DNA of 64,000 bases from Astrocystis sublimbata (GCA_022453515.1 JAJNNY010000009.1:868001-932000), one strand, 5' to 3'; shown: positions 36,791 through 48,803, counted from the stretch's first letter. Notes: a model not told the origin generated them from the sequence alone. Numbers and translations: made by a program.

Positions 36791-36934
36791 GATAAGTGCG
36801 CGCCGCAGATTCTAATATCTCCGGTCGCTGCACAGGCTTATCAATGACAATGATTCGCCAACGCCTCGCGCCGCCCGATAAAATATCGTACATAACAAAT
36901 CGTGACTGATAAGAGAACACATCCCGCGGGGATG
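36791..36934. promoter_or_regulatory. GATA-motif cluster and GC palindrome upstream of nitrate reductase
   Basis: GATAAG occurs at 36791-36796 and 36908-36913, its reverse CTTATC at 36837-36842, GATAAA at 36877-36882 and TATC at 36884-36887. CATCCCGCGGGGATG (36920-36934) is a near-perfect palindrome resembling the symmetrical sites of zinc-cluster regulators. In fungi AreA/NIT2 binds clustered GATA sites, and NirA/NIT4 (TCCGCGGA-like) acts at nitrate reductase promoters. The cluster is about 580 to 720 bp from the ATG. Function is inferred. Confidence 0.4.
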
Positions 36935-37515
36935 CTCAATCGACTGCGTCTCGAAGATCCTGTCTCGCCTGTAGCTCTGCCACCAAAGTGCCTTCTGGTC
37001 GTAAGACGAGGCCCGTGGGCGGATGCCACTACACGATTATCAGCATTCTGGAAGGGCTAGGATCATCGGGCCCTCGGGTTGGAGATGCTGTAGATGAGAC
37101 GGCTTGCCGCTCTTCTGGATACCTGGCTCACTTACATGGGTCGGCCGTGATTTCATCATCTCCGGCGCAGACAGGCCAGACTGGCTGGACGCCGCCCAAG
37201 TGGCAGGATGCTATGGATCTTATAGTCGTCTGCTCACGTTCCGCTGGTTTCAAACTATCATACACTCTGGAGACTTAGACGAATCTTTTTCCTGTCTTCC
37301 ATCCTCGGGCATGCGTAGTCAGCCGTGATTATCTCACTACAATATCCCCCATCGCTAGAAACCCTGTCACCGAAGAATCTGACCTATCGTTTACAAGCCG
37401 AACAAGCTCAACCAACTGTTTTGATATATGGTAGAGCTGACGCAGTACTCACTCAACCCGATTTTGTTGCATTACGTTCTAGATTTTATCGTCATCATCG
37501 GTGTTGGTGTACAAG

Positions 37516-40302
37516 ATGGAGGCTTGTAAGCCCGAGTCTTTCCCTCTCTTGAATGACCTCTGTCAATCCCAGAGCCAAATCTTTCCGCCCACACCGCCAG
37601 ACACCGATAAAGAGTATTCGGACTCGAGCTCAGACCCAAGTGACACAGAGGCTATAAAACCACAGTCTCATCATCATGACACATTAAATCCGCCGTTGCT
37701 GCCACCTTATCCTCTACCTCCCAGTCCCAGACCCGACAATACCGTCCTCACAGAAGACTTAAAGACACCCGATAACCATGTCGTACGTGATCCACGGCTG
37801 ATCCGTCTCACTGGAATCCACCCCTTCAATGTCGAGGCACCACTGAGTGAATTATACGACGAAGGATTCTTGACGACGAAAGGCTTGCATTATGTCCGTA
37901 ACCACGGAGCCGTGCCCAAGGTGGAAGACACGGAAATCCTGGACTGGGATTTCACAGTAGAGGGCATGGTCGACAACCCTATCCATATGAACCTGGCCCA
38001 ACTCCTCCAAGACTACCAACAGCTCACATATCCCATAACATTGGTCTGCGCCGGAAACAGGCGGAAAGAACAAAACATAGTGCGGAAAACGAAAGGCTTT
38101 TCATGGGGCGCCGCCGGTCTATCCACTGCCCTGTGGACTGGCGTGGCCATCGGCGACCTGATCAGGGCCGCCATGCCTCGCCGTGGCGCACGATACGTCT
38201 GCTTCGAGGGGGCCGACAAGCTCCCGAACGGCTACTACGGCACGTCCATCAAGCTCAGCTGGGCTCTGGATGCCGAGCGTGGCGTGATGCTCGCGCACAA
38301 GATGAACGGCGAGACCCTCCCGCCGGACCACGGCAAACCCCTGCGCGTCGTGATCCCGGGACAGATTGGCGGCCGCAGCGTTAAGTGGCTGAAGAAGATC
38401 ATCATCACCAAGGAGCCGAGCGACAATTGGTATCACATCTACGACAACAGAGTCCTGCCCACCATGATCGATCCCGAAATGAGCGCCGACTTGCCCGAGG
38501 TCTGGAAGGATGAGCGAAACGCGATTTACGATCTCAACACAAACAGCGCAACCTGCTTCCCGGCACACGATGAGATATTGCCTTTGGGCGGGCCGGAGCA
38601 TGCCGTCTACAAAGTACGCGGTTACGGATACGCCGGTGGTGGCAAGAGAATAAGCAGAGTAGAGATCACGCTGGACAAGGGCAAGACCTGGGCTCTCGCA
38701 AACGTGTCATATCCCGAGGACCAGTACCGTCTCGCAGCTGAAGGAGAAACTCTGTATGGAGGTCTAGTAGACTTGTCGTGGAGGGAAAGCTGCTTCTGCT
38801 GGTGCTTCTGGGAGTTGGACATCCCTATAACTCAGCTGCAGGCAGCGGATGACATTATGGTGCGAGCAATGGACGAGGCCATGATGGTCCAGCCCCGAGA
38901 TATGTACTGGAGCGTACTGGGTATGATGAACAACCCGTGGTTCAGGGTCGTCATACACAAGGAAGGGCACACTTTGAGATTCGAGCATCCGACCCAGCCC
39001 GCATTGATGCCAGGTGGTTGGATGGAGAGGGTGAAGAAGTCAGGAGGAAACCTGACGAACGGCTATTGGGGCGAGCAGCTGGCTGGAGAGGCTGAGGTCG
39101 CCGAGATAGTCGCAGAAGCCAAGGAGATCTGCATGACAAACAGCAAAGTGGACCGGATAATCTCTCTGGAAGAGCTCAAGAGCCACGATGGGGAAACGGA
39201 GCCTTGGTTTGTGGTGAATGGCGAAGTCTACGATGGGACGGCATTTCTAGAAGGTCATCCTGGTGGCCCTACGTCGATCACAGGGGCCGCAGGCCAGGAT
39301 GCCAGCGAAGAATTCCTCGCGATCCGTAAGTCATGCTTTTATCTTGACCATCCATCCAGTAGCAGATATACTAACAAATCAACCACAGACAGCGAAAATG
39401 CCAAAGCGATGATGGTCGACTACCACATCGGCACGCTCGACAAGACAAGCCAGAGTCTCCTGGCCGCAGATGGCGAACCAACGGCAGCGTCCGAGAATGC
39501 ACCGCCAAGAGAAGTCTTCCTCGACCACAAGGTCTGGACAAAGGCGATTCTCTCCGCCAAAACAAGCGTATCGCACGACTCCAAAATCTTCACCTTCGAC
39601 CTTGAACACGCGGACCAAGCAATCGGGCTCCCCATCGGCCAGCATCTGATGATGCGTCTCCGCGACCCCGTGACGCGCGAGGCCATCCTGCGCGCCTACA
39701 CGCCCCTCTCGCCGAGCACCGACAGAGGCAAGCTCGACGTGCTGATCAAGCTATACCGGGCCACGGCAACGCAGCAGGGCGGCCGCATGACGACCGCGCT
39801 CGACTCGATTCCGCTGGGCCACTTCGTCGACTTCAAAGGGCCCACGGGCAAATTCGAGTATCTGGGCCGGGGAAGAATCAGCATATCCGGCCGCGAGAGG
39901 AAGGTTCGCCGCTTCGTCATGGTGTGCGGCGGGTCCGGCATCACGCCTATCTTCGCCGTGCTCCGCGCCGTGCTGGGAGATCGCGACGACCCGACCTCGT
40001 GTGTCGTTCTCGACGGAAACCGCACCGAAGAAGACATCCTGTGCAAGGCGGAGCTCGACGCCTTCCTCGTCGATAACGAGCACAGGTACAAGCTGAACTA
40101 CCTTCTATCTCAGCCAGGCCCTGCGTGGACTGGTGGACGAGGGCGCATTGATCGGGACCTTATTGTGAGGGAGGTGGGACCGTGTCAGAGCACCGATGGT
40201 GCTGACATGCTGCTCGTATGTGGGCCCAAGCCGCTCGAAGAGAGTGTGCTTTCTATATTTACCGACATGGGTTGGAAAAAGGATGATATGGTGTTTTTCT
40301 AA
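37516..40302 (+). CDS. niaD: Nitrate reductase [NADPH] (NiaD/NIT-3)
   Basis: Two exons, 37516-39325 and 39389-40302, encode 907 residues. The ORF extends 5 codons upstream only from a GTG, so ATG 37516 is used. Order of parts: a variable N-terminus with Ser/Pro-rich sequence; a sulfite-oxidase-type molybdopterin domain with LVCAGNRRKEQN (Mo-ligand Cys at about 178), GYYGTSIKLSWA and GGRSVKWLKKI; a Mo dimerisation domain; a cytochrome b5 domain (FVVNGEVYDGTAFLEGHPGGP ... AIHSENAK, with two axial His); then the FAD part (RAYTPLSP) and the NADPH part (CGGSGITP, LVCGPKPLEESV). It reduces nitrate to nitrite in the cytosol. The 63-nt intron (GTAAGT, ACTAAC, CAG) splits the codon of the second heme His, as judged from the conserved FLAIHSE string. 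No nitrite reductase or nitrate transporter gene lies in the window. Confidence 0.96.
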   Translation: MEACKPESFPLLNDLCQSQSQIFPPTPPDTDKEYSDSSSDPSDTEAIKPQSHHHDTLNPPLLPPYPLPPSPRPDNTVLTEDLKTPDNHVVRDPRLIRLTGIHPFNVEAPLSELYDEGFLTTKGLHYVRNHGAVPKVEDTEILDWDFTVEGMVDNPIHMNLAQLLQDYQQLTYPITLVCAGNRRKEQNIVRKTKGFSWGAAGLSTALWTGVAIGDLIRAAMPRRGARYVCFEGADKLPNGYYGTSIKLSWALDAERGVMLAHKMNGETLPPDHGKPLRVVIPGQIGGRSVKWLKKIIITKEPSDNWYHIYDNRVLPTMIDPEMSADLPEVWKDERNAIYDLNTNSATCFPAHDEILPLGGPEHAVYKVRGYGYAGGGKRISRVEITLDKGKTWALANVSYPEDQYRLAAEGETLYGGLVDLSWRESCFCWCFWELDIPITQLQAADDIMVRAMDEAMMVQPRDMYWSVLGMMNNPWFRVVIHKEGHTLRFEHPTQPALMPGGWMERVKKSGGNLTNGYWGEQLAGEAEVAEIVAEAKEICMTNSKVDRIISLEELKSHDGETEPWFVVNGEVYDGTAFLEGHPGGPTSITGAAGQDASEEFLAIRKSCFYLDHPSSSRYTNKSTTDSENAKAMMVDYHIGTLDKTSQSLLAADGEPTAASENAPPREVFLDHKVWTKAILSAKTSVSHDSKIFTFDLEHADQAIGLPIGQHLMMRLRDPVTREAILRAYTPLSPSTDRGKLDVLIKLYRATATQQGGRMTTALDSIPLGHFVDFKGPTGKFEYLGRGRISISGRERKVRRFVMVCGGSGITPIFAVLRAVLGDRDDPTSCVVLDGNRTEEDILCKAELDAFLVDNEHRYKLNYLLSQPGPAWTGGRGRIDRDLIVREVGPCQSTDGADMLLVCGPKPLEESVLSIFTDMGWKKDDMVFF

Positions 40303-41001
40303 GCGGTGTGTCCTTAATCTTGCCCGTCATGTTGGAGGCCATCATACCATACACGGTTTCAGCTACATGCGCATTTTTTAGCATTTTGTTTTTGCATAAC
40401 AGCGTTTGAATTTGGAGCTTGGGTTTTCCATTATGTTGGCACACATGTGAGGTCGCGTTTGAGATTTTGTGGGCCGAGGGACAAGCTGCTAGCAGGATAA
40501 CATTTAGAGATACTGAATGTAGTGTGTGTGTTGATGAAGTATGAATATGATTACGGGAAATTAAAAGATTCCAATGCGTACATCACACTCAATCTTATAT
40601 ATCCGTATGTCCGTTTACGAACATCTGGTAGCCATCCGGAATGACACTCCTGTTTTTGCGCTTCAACTCGCGAGATGGCCGACGTTACGACAAGAAAGGT
40701 AGACAGAAGGGAGATCCGTGCTTGGATTCCATTCGGAAGCTTCCATGATGGGAAGGAGGTATGTCGGTGCAAGCCGATGCCAAGTGAGATTGTAGTGTGG
40801 TTTATTGTTTCCCTTTAAACTACAAACTACAAAGTAAGATGTGCTGATGAGAAATTTGAAGGCGGTTTCTTGAACCATGCTTATTATTGGTTTGGATTTG
40901 TAATTAAAGACCAGTTGAACGACACTTAGTTACATAGACCGCGATCGCCTAAGCAACGCCGTTCCGAGCAACTCCTCGGTTCTCCAACGCCAAGCCCGCA
41001 T
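40303..41001. other. Convergent intergenic region, 0.7 kb
   Basis: Holds the 3' ends of nitrate reductase and the NADH dehydrogenase. No gene and no notable repeat is seen. Confidence 0.6.
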
Positions 41002-43154
41002 TTAAAAACTTACGAGATCTAAGATGTACGGTTAGCGATGGATGTCAAAGATGTAGGGGGGGCAATGCTGTACATACCTCTTCCGAACAGACCTCTCTTC
41101 AGCCAGTCCATCATCATGAGAAACTTTGTTCTCAAGCCAACGCTCTGAGCAAAGTATGCACTTCTCCATGCATACACGGCCCAGACACCACCCGTAAATC
41201 CCCAACCCTGACCAAGGTCGAAAACAGCCGAGTTGCCAATGTACGCCAAGCTTCCCAAGTGGTGATACTCGAACGCCTTATAGCATGCACCGTCCACATC
41301 GCCATCTCGGATATCGTTTCTCGTCAGGCCAGGGGCGGCATGAGCCAACTTGTTAAACTTGTGGCCCAGATACATACCCTGCTGATTCGCGCGTTGAGCG
41401 GTGGCAGGAAGTGAAGTGAGCTTGCTGTCTATCTGCTTCAGCAGCTCTCGAAGCTCGCCGAAGTCAAGAGTGCCCGAGTGGTCCTTATCAAATGTCTCAA
41501 AGAGCTTGTCAAGCCGTTTGAGGTGCGATACTGACTGTGGGAATTTCCGCTTGACTGATTCGGCGACACTGCGCCACTCGCTGAAAGACAGTTCGAGAGT
41601 TTCAGGGTCCTTGCCGTGCTTAAAGGCAAGCCCGCGAAGGAATGAGACGATATTGTCTGCGCTATTGTTCTGTACTGTTGAGCAGTCGCCGATGGCATAT
41701 ACGTCTCCAAGAGGAGTCCCGTTAAGCCGAAGATGAGTATCGGTCTCAAGAGCATGTCGGTTGTTCTGCACGTCGCCAAGCTTCTCGGCAATGCGCTGGC
41801 AGATTTCAGCTTGGGCTACACCCGTAGACCACAGACAGAAGCCCATTGGTAGCTCTTTTGTGATGGTCGAGCCATCTTCGGCGGTTTGTGTGAAAATGAT
41901 TTTTTCCGGCTGGACTTCCTTGACTCTGGCATTGGTAAGAACTCCGATCTGGTCCCGGGCGAAGCGTTCTTCGGCATACTTTGACAGTGCTTCATCGTAG
42001 GTGTTGAGGATATGCGAGCGGCTTTGGATGAGATGTACCGAGATTTCATTTCGCAGGAGGCGAGGGAAACTCTTAGTTAGATCCTCGTTCAGAAGGTCAT
42101 ACAGCTCGGCAGCGAACTCGACACCTGTAGGGCCACCGCCGCTGATCACAAATGAGAGCAATCGTCTGCGTTCGGTGTCTGATGTGGTGGGGAGGCAAGC
42201 CAGTTCCACGTTCTTCATTACCTGATTCCGGATCCTCCTTGCGTCATTAATATCTTTCAAGAAGTGGCAGTTGTCCAAACCTTTGACTCCATGCGAGTTT
42301 GAGACGGATCCTACTCCAATGACGAGTTTATCATATGGAACGTAGAACCGGACCTCTTCACCTTGTGCGTTGAACTGGGAGACTTCGACGAGTTTTTCAG
42401 AGAATTCGACATCCTCCGCTGTGCCCCGAAGATAGTGGCCGCGAACACGGGAGAGAATCCTTCGTATCGGTTCGACAAGACTTCGGAATTCCAAGGTACC
42501 AACAGTAGCAGACGGGAGCATGGGCGTGAACAAGAAATAGTTCTTGGGGCTTATGACAGTGACGTGGTAATCATCGGGGTTCAACTGCTTCAGTAGAGCA
42601 ACGCTTCCCCAGCCGCTGCCTAGAATGACCAGTCGCGGCTTCTGCTTCTCCTGGACAGCTTGCGCATTCTCGTCATCATCGAGAAGAGCTTCGATGATGG
42701 GTAGGTTCTTGGGTCCTCCGCGCGGCGGATTGAGAGCTGACTCGGACACTTGGCAATCGCTGAAGGTTATGAGGTCCTTGTATGTGGTCGAATCGTACAG
42801 GAAGAAGGCGGCAAAGAGTAGCGCCACAGACCCAACACCAGTACCGAGAATGGCGGCGCTTCGGTATGCGAAGTTGAGAATCCGGGATCGGCGTTGGGGA
42901 AGAGGCTTGCCGGAAAGTGCGCGAGTGGTCTGGGTCGGAGGGCGATTCAATTGACTGCGCTTGGACCAGGCATGGCGAATGGACGGCGACGGCGACGGCG
43001 ACAGCAGGCTGCCGAACTGGCGACTCTGCGAGAGATGAGGATTGGGAAACGCGCGCCGGGCGAAGGGTGCGAACGGGTGGTGGAAAGCACCGGCGCGTGT
43101 CGTTTTAGCGACCTGGAATACCAGGTCTGCTGCGGCGCCTGGCCGTGTTGGCAT
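41002..43154 (-). CDS. External alternative NADH dehydrogenase with EF-hand (NDE1 type)
   Basis: Two exons, 41078-43154 and 41002-41018, encode 697 residues. The last exon is 17 nt and supplies DLVSF and the stop after a GTATGT...TTAG intron, replacing the longer read-through tail. The N-terminus (MPTRPGAAADLVFQVAKTTRAG...) is basic and fits mitochondrial import, followed by a hydrophobic anchor (GTGVGSVALLFAAFFLY). FAD-binding VILGSGWGSVALLKQL lies at about 176-191 and the NAD(P)H-binding ISGGGPTGVEFAAEL at about 335-350. An EF-hand DKDHSGTLDFGEL lies near 555-568, inserted in the second dinucleotide domain as in calcium-responsive Neurospora NDE1. It oxidises cytosolic NADH or NADPH at the outer face of the inner membrane without proton pumping. 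The N-terminal extension before M40 of the open frame has only a TTG start and is excluded. Confidence 0.94.
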
Positions 43155-44073
43155 ACTTGGTTGTCCCAACCGCGCCGCTGTCTCTGTCCCTGCGAGCTTG
43201 ATCTCTTTTTTCTTTTCTTTTCTCTCTCTTCTATATCTCTTGCGCGCCCGTCCTGCTCTATGGGCTGGCAAAGCTGTAAGCGAGTGACTCTTGGTGGTGT
43301 GTTGGTCAAGCTGTAATGAGATCGAATCTAAGAAAAGATTGCGAAGTTGACGTACCTCGTTCCGAATTATACTGTCAGTAGGTAATCTTTCGCACTATCG
43401 AGGAGTTGGGAAATACATCATACAAGAAGTAGTACCTTGCAGGTTACCAATGACATCACTATCTATATCCCGCTACATCGTATTCCACTAGCTTAGGAAG
43501 TTGGGTGCGTGGTTTTGCTATCAATGCACTTGTACGCAGGCACCGCACTGCAGGACAAAAGCTTACCTGGTAGGTACTAAGTATCTTTTACCTAGCTTAC
43601 CTACACCTCCATCTCCGGCGTATTTATTTTGATAGGCAGGCACGTGGCAGGTTCATGGTGTTCCATCTTCTCAGTGCCGGTCCACCAGTAATAAATACTA
43701 CCTATTGAAGCAGTGGACTTGAACTGAGGTACTAATCACAGAGGGCATTTGCATAAATAGAGTCATAACTGTCTAAATGTTGCGTTCGCCGCGGTATATT
43801 CTTCCCCGTGGCATGCAGGGTTCTGGTCCGGACATTCCGGTCCGGAGCTGAAAACTTCCACGATAGTGCGAGTCCCTCGACACTGGGAATGTGTTACGCA
43901 ATAGCCCCCCGGCTCAATGCCGGCCAGTGGATGGCTCGCGTCCCGAATGCCCAAACACAAGTCCGAGTGATATGAGTAAGCACCCCAAAGCAGGATTTTC
44001 AGTGAACTAGGTAGCAGGAGGAGGGCTGCTTGAATGATCAATATTTTCTCAGCATCTAAACTCTCGTGCTCGA
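43155..44073. other. Intergenic 0.9 kb
   Basis: Lies between the 5' end of the NADH dehydrogenase and the 3' end of the NOP53 gene (both minus strand). It contains CT-rich leader sequence near 43195-43260 and several GGTACC/CTACCT motifs. No gene is seen. Confidence 0.6.
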
Positions 44074-45446
44074 CTAGATGGTGAAGTCCTTATATGTCCA
44101 CTTCTCCGTAATCGTTGTCCTGGCTTGCTTCCTGAATGTAATTCTCCTGCGGCTCTCCATCCTGCCTCTGACGAGCAAGCTCCTGTAGCGATCCTTGAGT
44201 AGGTTCCCTTGAGGTTTGAGTAACCGTAACGAATCTTGCAGCTCGTCAGGCAGCACCAACTCCAGATCCTTTTCTGGCAACTTCATCCTCCCTAGTTGCT
44301 TACGCCGTAACTTCTCATCGTTGCTTGCCAGGCTTGCATCGCTTTCTTCGGCTTTGGCAGCTTCAAGCGCCTGGTCACGCTCCGCCACCTCTTGAGCAAT
44401 CTGCTTGATCATCTCTAGTTGCTCTTTACGGGTTTTGGTCTTGGCTTCGTGTCGAAGCCGCCGCTCTTCAGCCTTACGCCGCAACACTCTGTTCCTGTCG
44501 GCTGGCGATTTGCGCTTCTTGGGCTTGACTGTCTGACGCAGTTCTTCGCCGCCGCTCTGCACACCCTCCCATTCCGAGTCCTCGTCCCATTCTGAAAGTT
44601 CGGCTCGAGCTTCCGCAGCGTCAGCTTCGGCGGCTGATCGAGCAGCGGCTTCGGCCTTTAACCGGTCGGCTTCCTCGTCAGCAAGTCGCTTGTTTTCCGC
44701 CTCAACTGCCTTATTGCACTCCTCTGTGTATCGAGCCTCGTAATCCTCGAATCTGGGATTGTAGCTGTAGTCGCCCGCCGGGTTGGGCACAGCCGCTATC
44801 GTTTTGCCATTCGCAATAAGTGATATAGATTTCTGCTTCAGAGACTTAGGGGCCTTCCTCGGGTCGTTCCGCTTGTCTTTCACAACATCCGATGTTGTTG
44901 GCTCTTCGGGTACAGCAGCCCACGGGTCGTATGCAGCGTCGACAACCTCGACAGTTGACTCATGATCACCGTCGGCAATTTTGCGTAGGCGTGACAGCTC
45001 CTTGACGGTGACATATTCTCGTCTTGCGCGCTTGGGCGGGATGATTCCATCTGACGTCTTGTCCCCAGGCCGTTTTCTCATGGAAACGGCTGGAATAGCT
45101 GAGTTCCGAGCAGCAATGATCTCATCCGCTTTCAATGGCTTGGAGGTCTTGGGGAGCCTTTTCGTTATCGCCGCATCGCCGACGGTATCGAGAGTGAATA
45201 GTTCATCAGACGCCCGTTCCGCTATGACACCACTACGTATTGTCTCGTCAGCTTCCATGAACTCCGCGTGAAGAACGGTAGGAGTGGTACCGACCCCTTG
45301 ATGAGCTCTTCATTCAGTTCGTCGAGACCCTTGGTGACCTCAGTAACATCGACATTCTTCCTCCAGGCCTTCTTGCCTTTTCTCGAAGGTTGCTTGTAGG
45401 TAGCGGGTGCCTCTGTCGGACCAGCCCGAGGTTGTAAGGCTGGCAT
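44074..45446 (-). CDS. NOP53: Ribosome biogenesis protein NOP53
   Basis: Two exons, 45295-45446 and 44074-45232, encode 436 residues. The N-terminus has YKQPSRKGKKAWRKNVDVTEVTKGLDELNEEL, a family signature. Splicing joins it to IKGGVIAERASDELFTLDTVGD, the expected continuation. The middle has VPNPAGDYSYNPRFEDYEARYTEE, then a long charged, Ala/Glu/Lys-rich helix (likely coiled coil) and basic KPKKRKSPADRNRVLRRK. The C-terminus has PDELQDSLRLLKPQGNLLKDRYRSLLVRGR, near universal in this family. Nop53 is a nucleolar assembly factor that recruits the exosome helper Mtr4 for 60S pre-ribosome maturation. The 62-nt intron has an unusual GTCGGT donor, an AGCTGAC branch site and a TAG acceptor; the donor was chosen because it restores the conserved KGGVIAER junction. 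Confidence 0.92.
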
Positions 45447-46352
45447 GTTGAGCAAAACTGGGATATTTCTATGTCGAATGGCGTGTGGTTTGGGTTGAAA
45501 CAAACGAAACTGAGCAGTAGCTACTGTTCTAGAGCCTAGAACTCTACTATGGAAAATTTCCAGTTTTCCAGCGCAGTCGATGTCTGATAAGGGATTTTAG
45601 TGGGGCATTCTAGTCTTATCAATTAGGTACCCTGCCGTAACCTTGAGGAAGTCTTCTTGGCAGTTCAGCGGGGTCCCGCGGCCTCCCTTAGGTAGATCCA
45701 CATTGGGCTTGGTGTCTTTAGCGTACATAGATACCTAGGTACTTACCTGCGGCCTGAGTACAGGCGAGTCATACCCATACCCCCCTTCTCTTTCAGGGTG
45801 CCAGGGTGCTGCGACCTGCCCCTATTTGCTTGCAATAGCGGCATCTACGACCTGGACGCAGCGCCCGCTGGGGCAGCTAGCTGCTGGCAACTTAGCCCAA
45901 CACCTGAACTGCTACCTTAATCCTGGAAGTGTCGCTCGCGCATGGCTCTGGTTATTGGCTGCATATCTGCAAATACATACTTGTAGCCTGACGTACACTG
46001 TTCACCTACTTTTTGAACAGTAAGAGATCATTTTTGCCAACGCTGTTCACTACCCATACATTATTCCTCCGATCCTATTTGCTCTACAACGAGCTGCTCT
46101 GCCTTTCTTTCCGTTCAGGTACCGCACCCTGGCAGCTCTGTTGGCCGTTACCAGATTTGGAAATACATATCGAGAGCACCGCCCTTTGAACTGCCAATAA
46201 CGAATAGGTATTCCTTTCTCCTTTCGATGTGAGGCCGTCTACTTCCATTCGTACCGCCGAGATCTGAACAACTACCGAGACCGCTACTGCCTTCGATTCT
46301 GACCGGCCAAAGCTTCATACCTTGCCAGACCTTGCCAACCTCACCATTCGCC
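45447..46352. other. Divergent intergenic region, 0.9 kb
   Basis: Shared promoter region of NOP53 and YPT6. It contains CCTAGGTACTTACC motifs near 45733 and CT-rich stretches before 46353. No gene is seen. Confidence 0.6.
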
Positions 46353-47358
<1,006 letters not shown>

Positions 47359-47735
47359 GGTTTCATGAATTACAAACGACGAGAGTATACCGTCAACGGT
47401 CAAGGCTTCACACGATCATAAAGAAAGAGCATAGCGGACTGATTCATGAACATGCTGTACAATATGGGGTCGCGTTCTCCACGGCGTACGCGAAGTGACG
47501 GTCGAGATGGCCAACAACAGTGTTGACAAATAAGGCCTTTCTAGTAAATGTAATGCTTTGCAAATGGTCATGTCGAACTTCCTGTCAAGAGGGCATGACA
47601 AATGTACTGAACGATTCTGATTAGTGGTTTTTAGAGGTATCGAGATTCGTTGTCTATGAAACATCATTCACCAACGGGGCGGCAAATGCATCCAATTTTC
47701 CACCTCGAATGTATTTTCTTTACTTGTTTTACGCT
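47359..47735. other. Convergent intergenic region, 0.4 kb
   Basis: Shared 3' region of YPT6 and the ribose-5-phosphate isomerase. Nothing further is seen. Confidence 0.6.
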
Positions 47736-48803
47736 TTATCCCTGGGTCTCAAACCCACCATCAGTCTTACCGTAGTAAATCTGGATGGGCCTGACACCCT
47801 CTACATCAGGTCCAGCTTCGGTGGCCTCAGGTCCGGTCTTCCCGGAGAAGATGCCTACCTCCAGAACACCTAAGATCCCACGAATCTTAGCAGTCAGCGC
47901 ATCGGGGGTCCAGATGCCCTTTTCAGGGTCGATCTGGTCGGCTTGGCTGTTCAACAGCAGCGTGGGGAAGGGTGCATCGATGAGGAAGTTGTGGTTGTCG
48001 GTGACTAGGTAAGTAGAGGTGTCTTTAGAGAAGCGAATGACGGGGTCGATGCTCCCGAGGTCGATGAGGGCCTGGCGCGCGAGCTCTGCGGCGACGGGGG
48101 CCACCTCGACGGGGACGTAGGCCCATTTCTCGAGCAGGCGATGGGCCTTCTTGCGCGAGTCGGCGACGCAGATGAACTTCTTGGACAGGCGCGAGACGAC
48201 CTTCTCCTGGAAGAGACACGCTCCGCCGCCCTTGATGCAGTTCAGCTCGGCGTCGACCTCGTCGGCGCCGTCAAAGTAGATGTCCAGGTGCTGCTTGCTG
48301 GCGCCGCGCCCGGCGAAGCCCACCTCGCTCTCGCTCAGCAGCTCGGGGACCTGCAGGACGGTCAGGCCGGCGTCCCGGATCAGCTTGGTCGAGCCGGCGC
48401 CGGTCGGTATGAATTTCATGTGCGCGGTGGCGTCGCGACCCAGGGCCGCGATGGCCTCGACTACGTACGCGATCGTCGTCCCGCTCCCTATGCCCACGTA
48501 TTTGAAGTCGGTCGAGAAGTGGTCCTTCACGGCCTGCTGGCACGCCGCGCGCTTCGCCGCCTCGACGAGCTTGGGGTCGACTCCGTCTGAGGCCATGGTG
48601 CGTTGGGGGCTACACCGGGTGTATGAAAGGTAGCGGTGACTGCAGTGGAGGCGAGATCGCGGGATGCGAACGTCGGCTGAACGACGAACACTCAGGAGGC
48701 TGGCCGACGACAAGCTGCTAATACCTCGACGTGCTTGAGGGTTGCCCGATCTCGCGGCAATTGAAGGAGCTGGAGCTGTAAATATCCGGCAGATCCGCTT
48801 CAT
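47736..48803 (-). CDS. RKI1: Ribose-5-phosphate isomerase (RKI1), possible dual start
   Basis: A single open frame without introns. The conserved enzyme starts at ATG 48596 (MASDGVDPKLVEAAKR, 286 residues), which has a strong context (ACCATGG). An in-frame ATG at 48803 adds 69 residues, basic and rich in Arg and Ser (MKRICRIFTAPAPSIAARSG...), resembling a mitochondrial presequence; its context is weak (T at -3). Coordinates given cover the long form. Motifs: YVGIGSGTTIAYVVEAI (phosphate loop), STKLIRDAGL, DIYFDGADEVDAELNCIKGGGAC with the catalytic Asp and Lys region, and EKVVSRLSKKFICVADSRKK. It interconverts ribose-5-phosphate and ribulose-5-phosphate in the non-oxidative pentose phosphate pathway. 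The short form is probably the main cytosolic product. Confidence 0.94.
   Translation of the reverse strand: MKRICRIFTAPAPSIAARSGNPQARRGISSLSSASLLSVRRSADVRIPRSRLHCSHRYLSYTRCSPQRTMASDGVDPKLVEAAKRAACQQAVKDHFSTDFKYVGIGSGTTIAYVVEAIAALGRDATAHMKFIPTGAGSTKLIRDAGLTVLQVPELLSESEVGFAGRGASKQHLDIYFDGADEVDAELNCIKGGGACLFQEKVVSRLSKKFICVADSRKKAHRLLEKWAYVPVEVAPVAAELARQALIDLGSIDPVIRFSKDTSTYLVTDNHNFLIDAPFPTLLLNSQADQIDPEKGIWTPDALTAKIRGILGVLEVGIFSGKTGPEATEAGPDVEGVRPIQIYYGKTDGGFETQG

Larger units (their letters stand above)
34484..37515. other. Divergent intergenic region, 3 kb
   Basis: Separates UPF2 from the nitrate reductase gene. It contains an AT-rich island at about 35680-36010, a tRNA-like element at about 36370-36455, tandem GGATGTGA copies near 36338-36360, and a cluster of GATA motifs at 36791-36913 followed by a CCCGCGGG palindrome. 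No protein-coding gene is supported. Confidence 0.6.

Noticed and set aside
48141..48590. 149-codon plus-strand ORF
   Set aside because: Antisense to the conserved isomerase; it arises from high GC at codon position 3 in the real gene.
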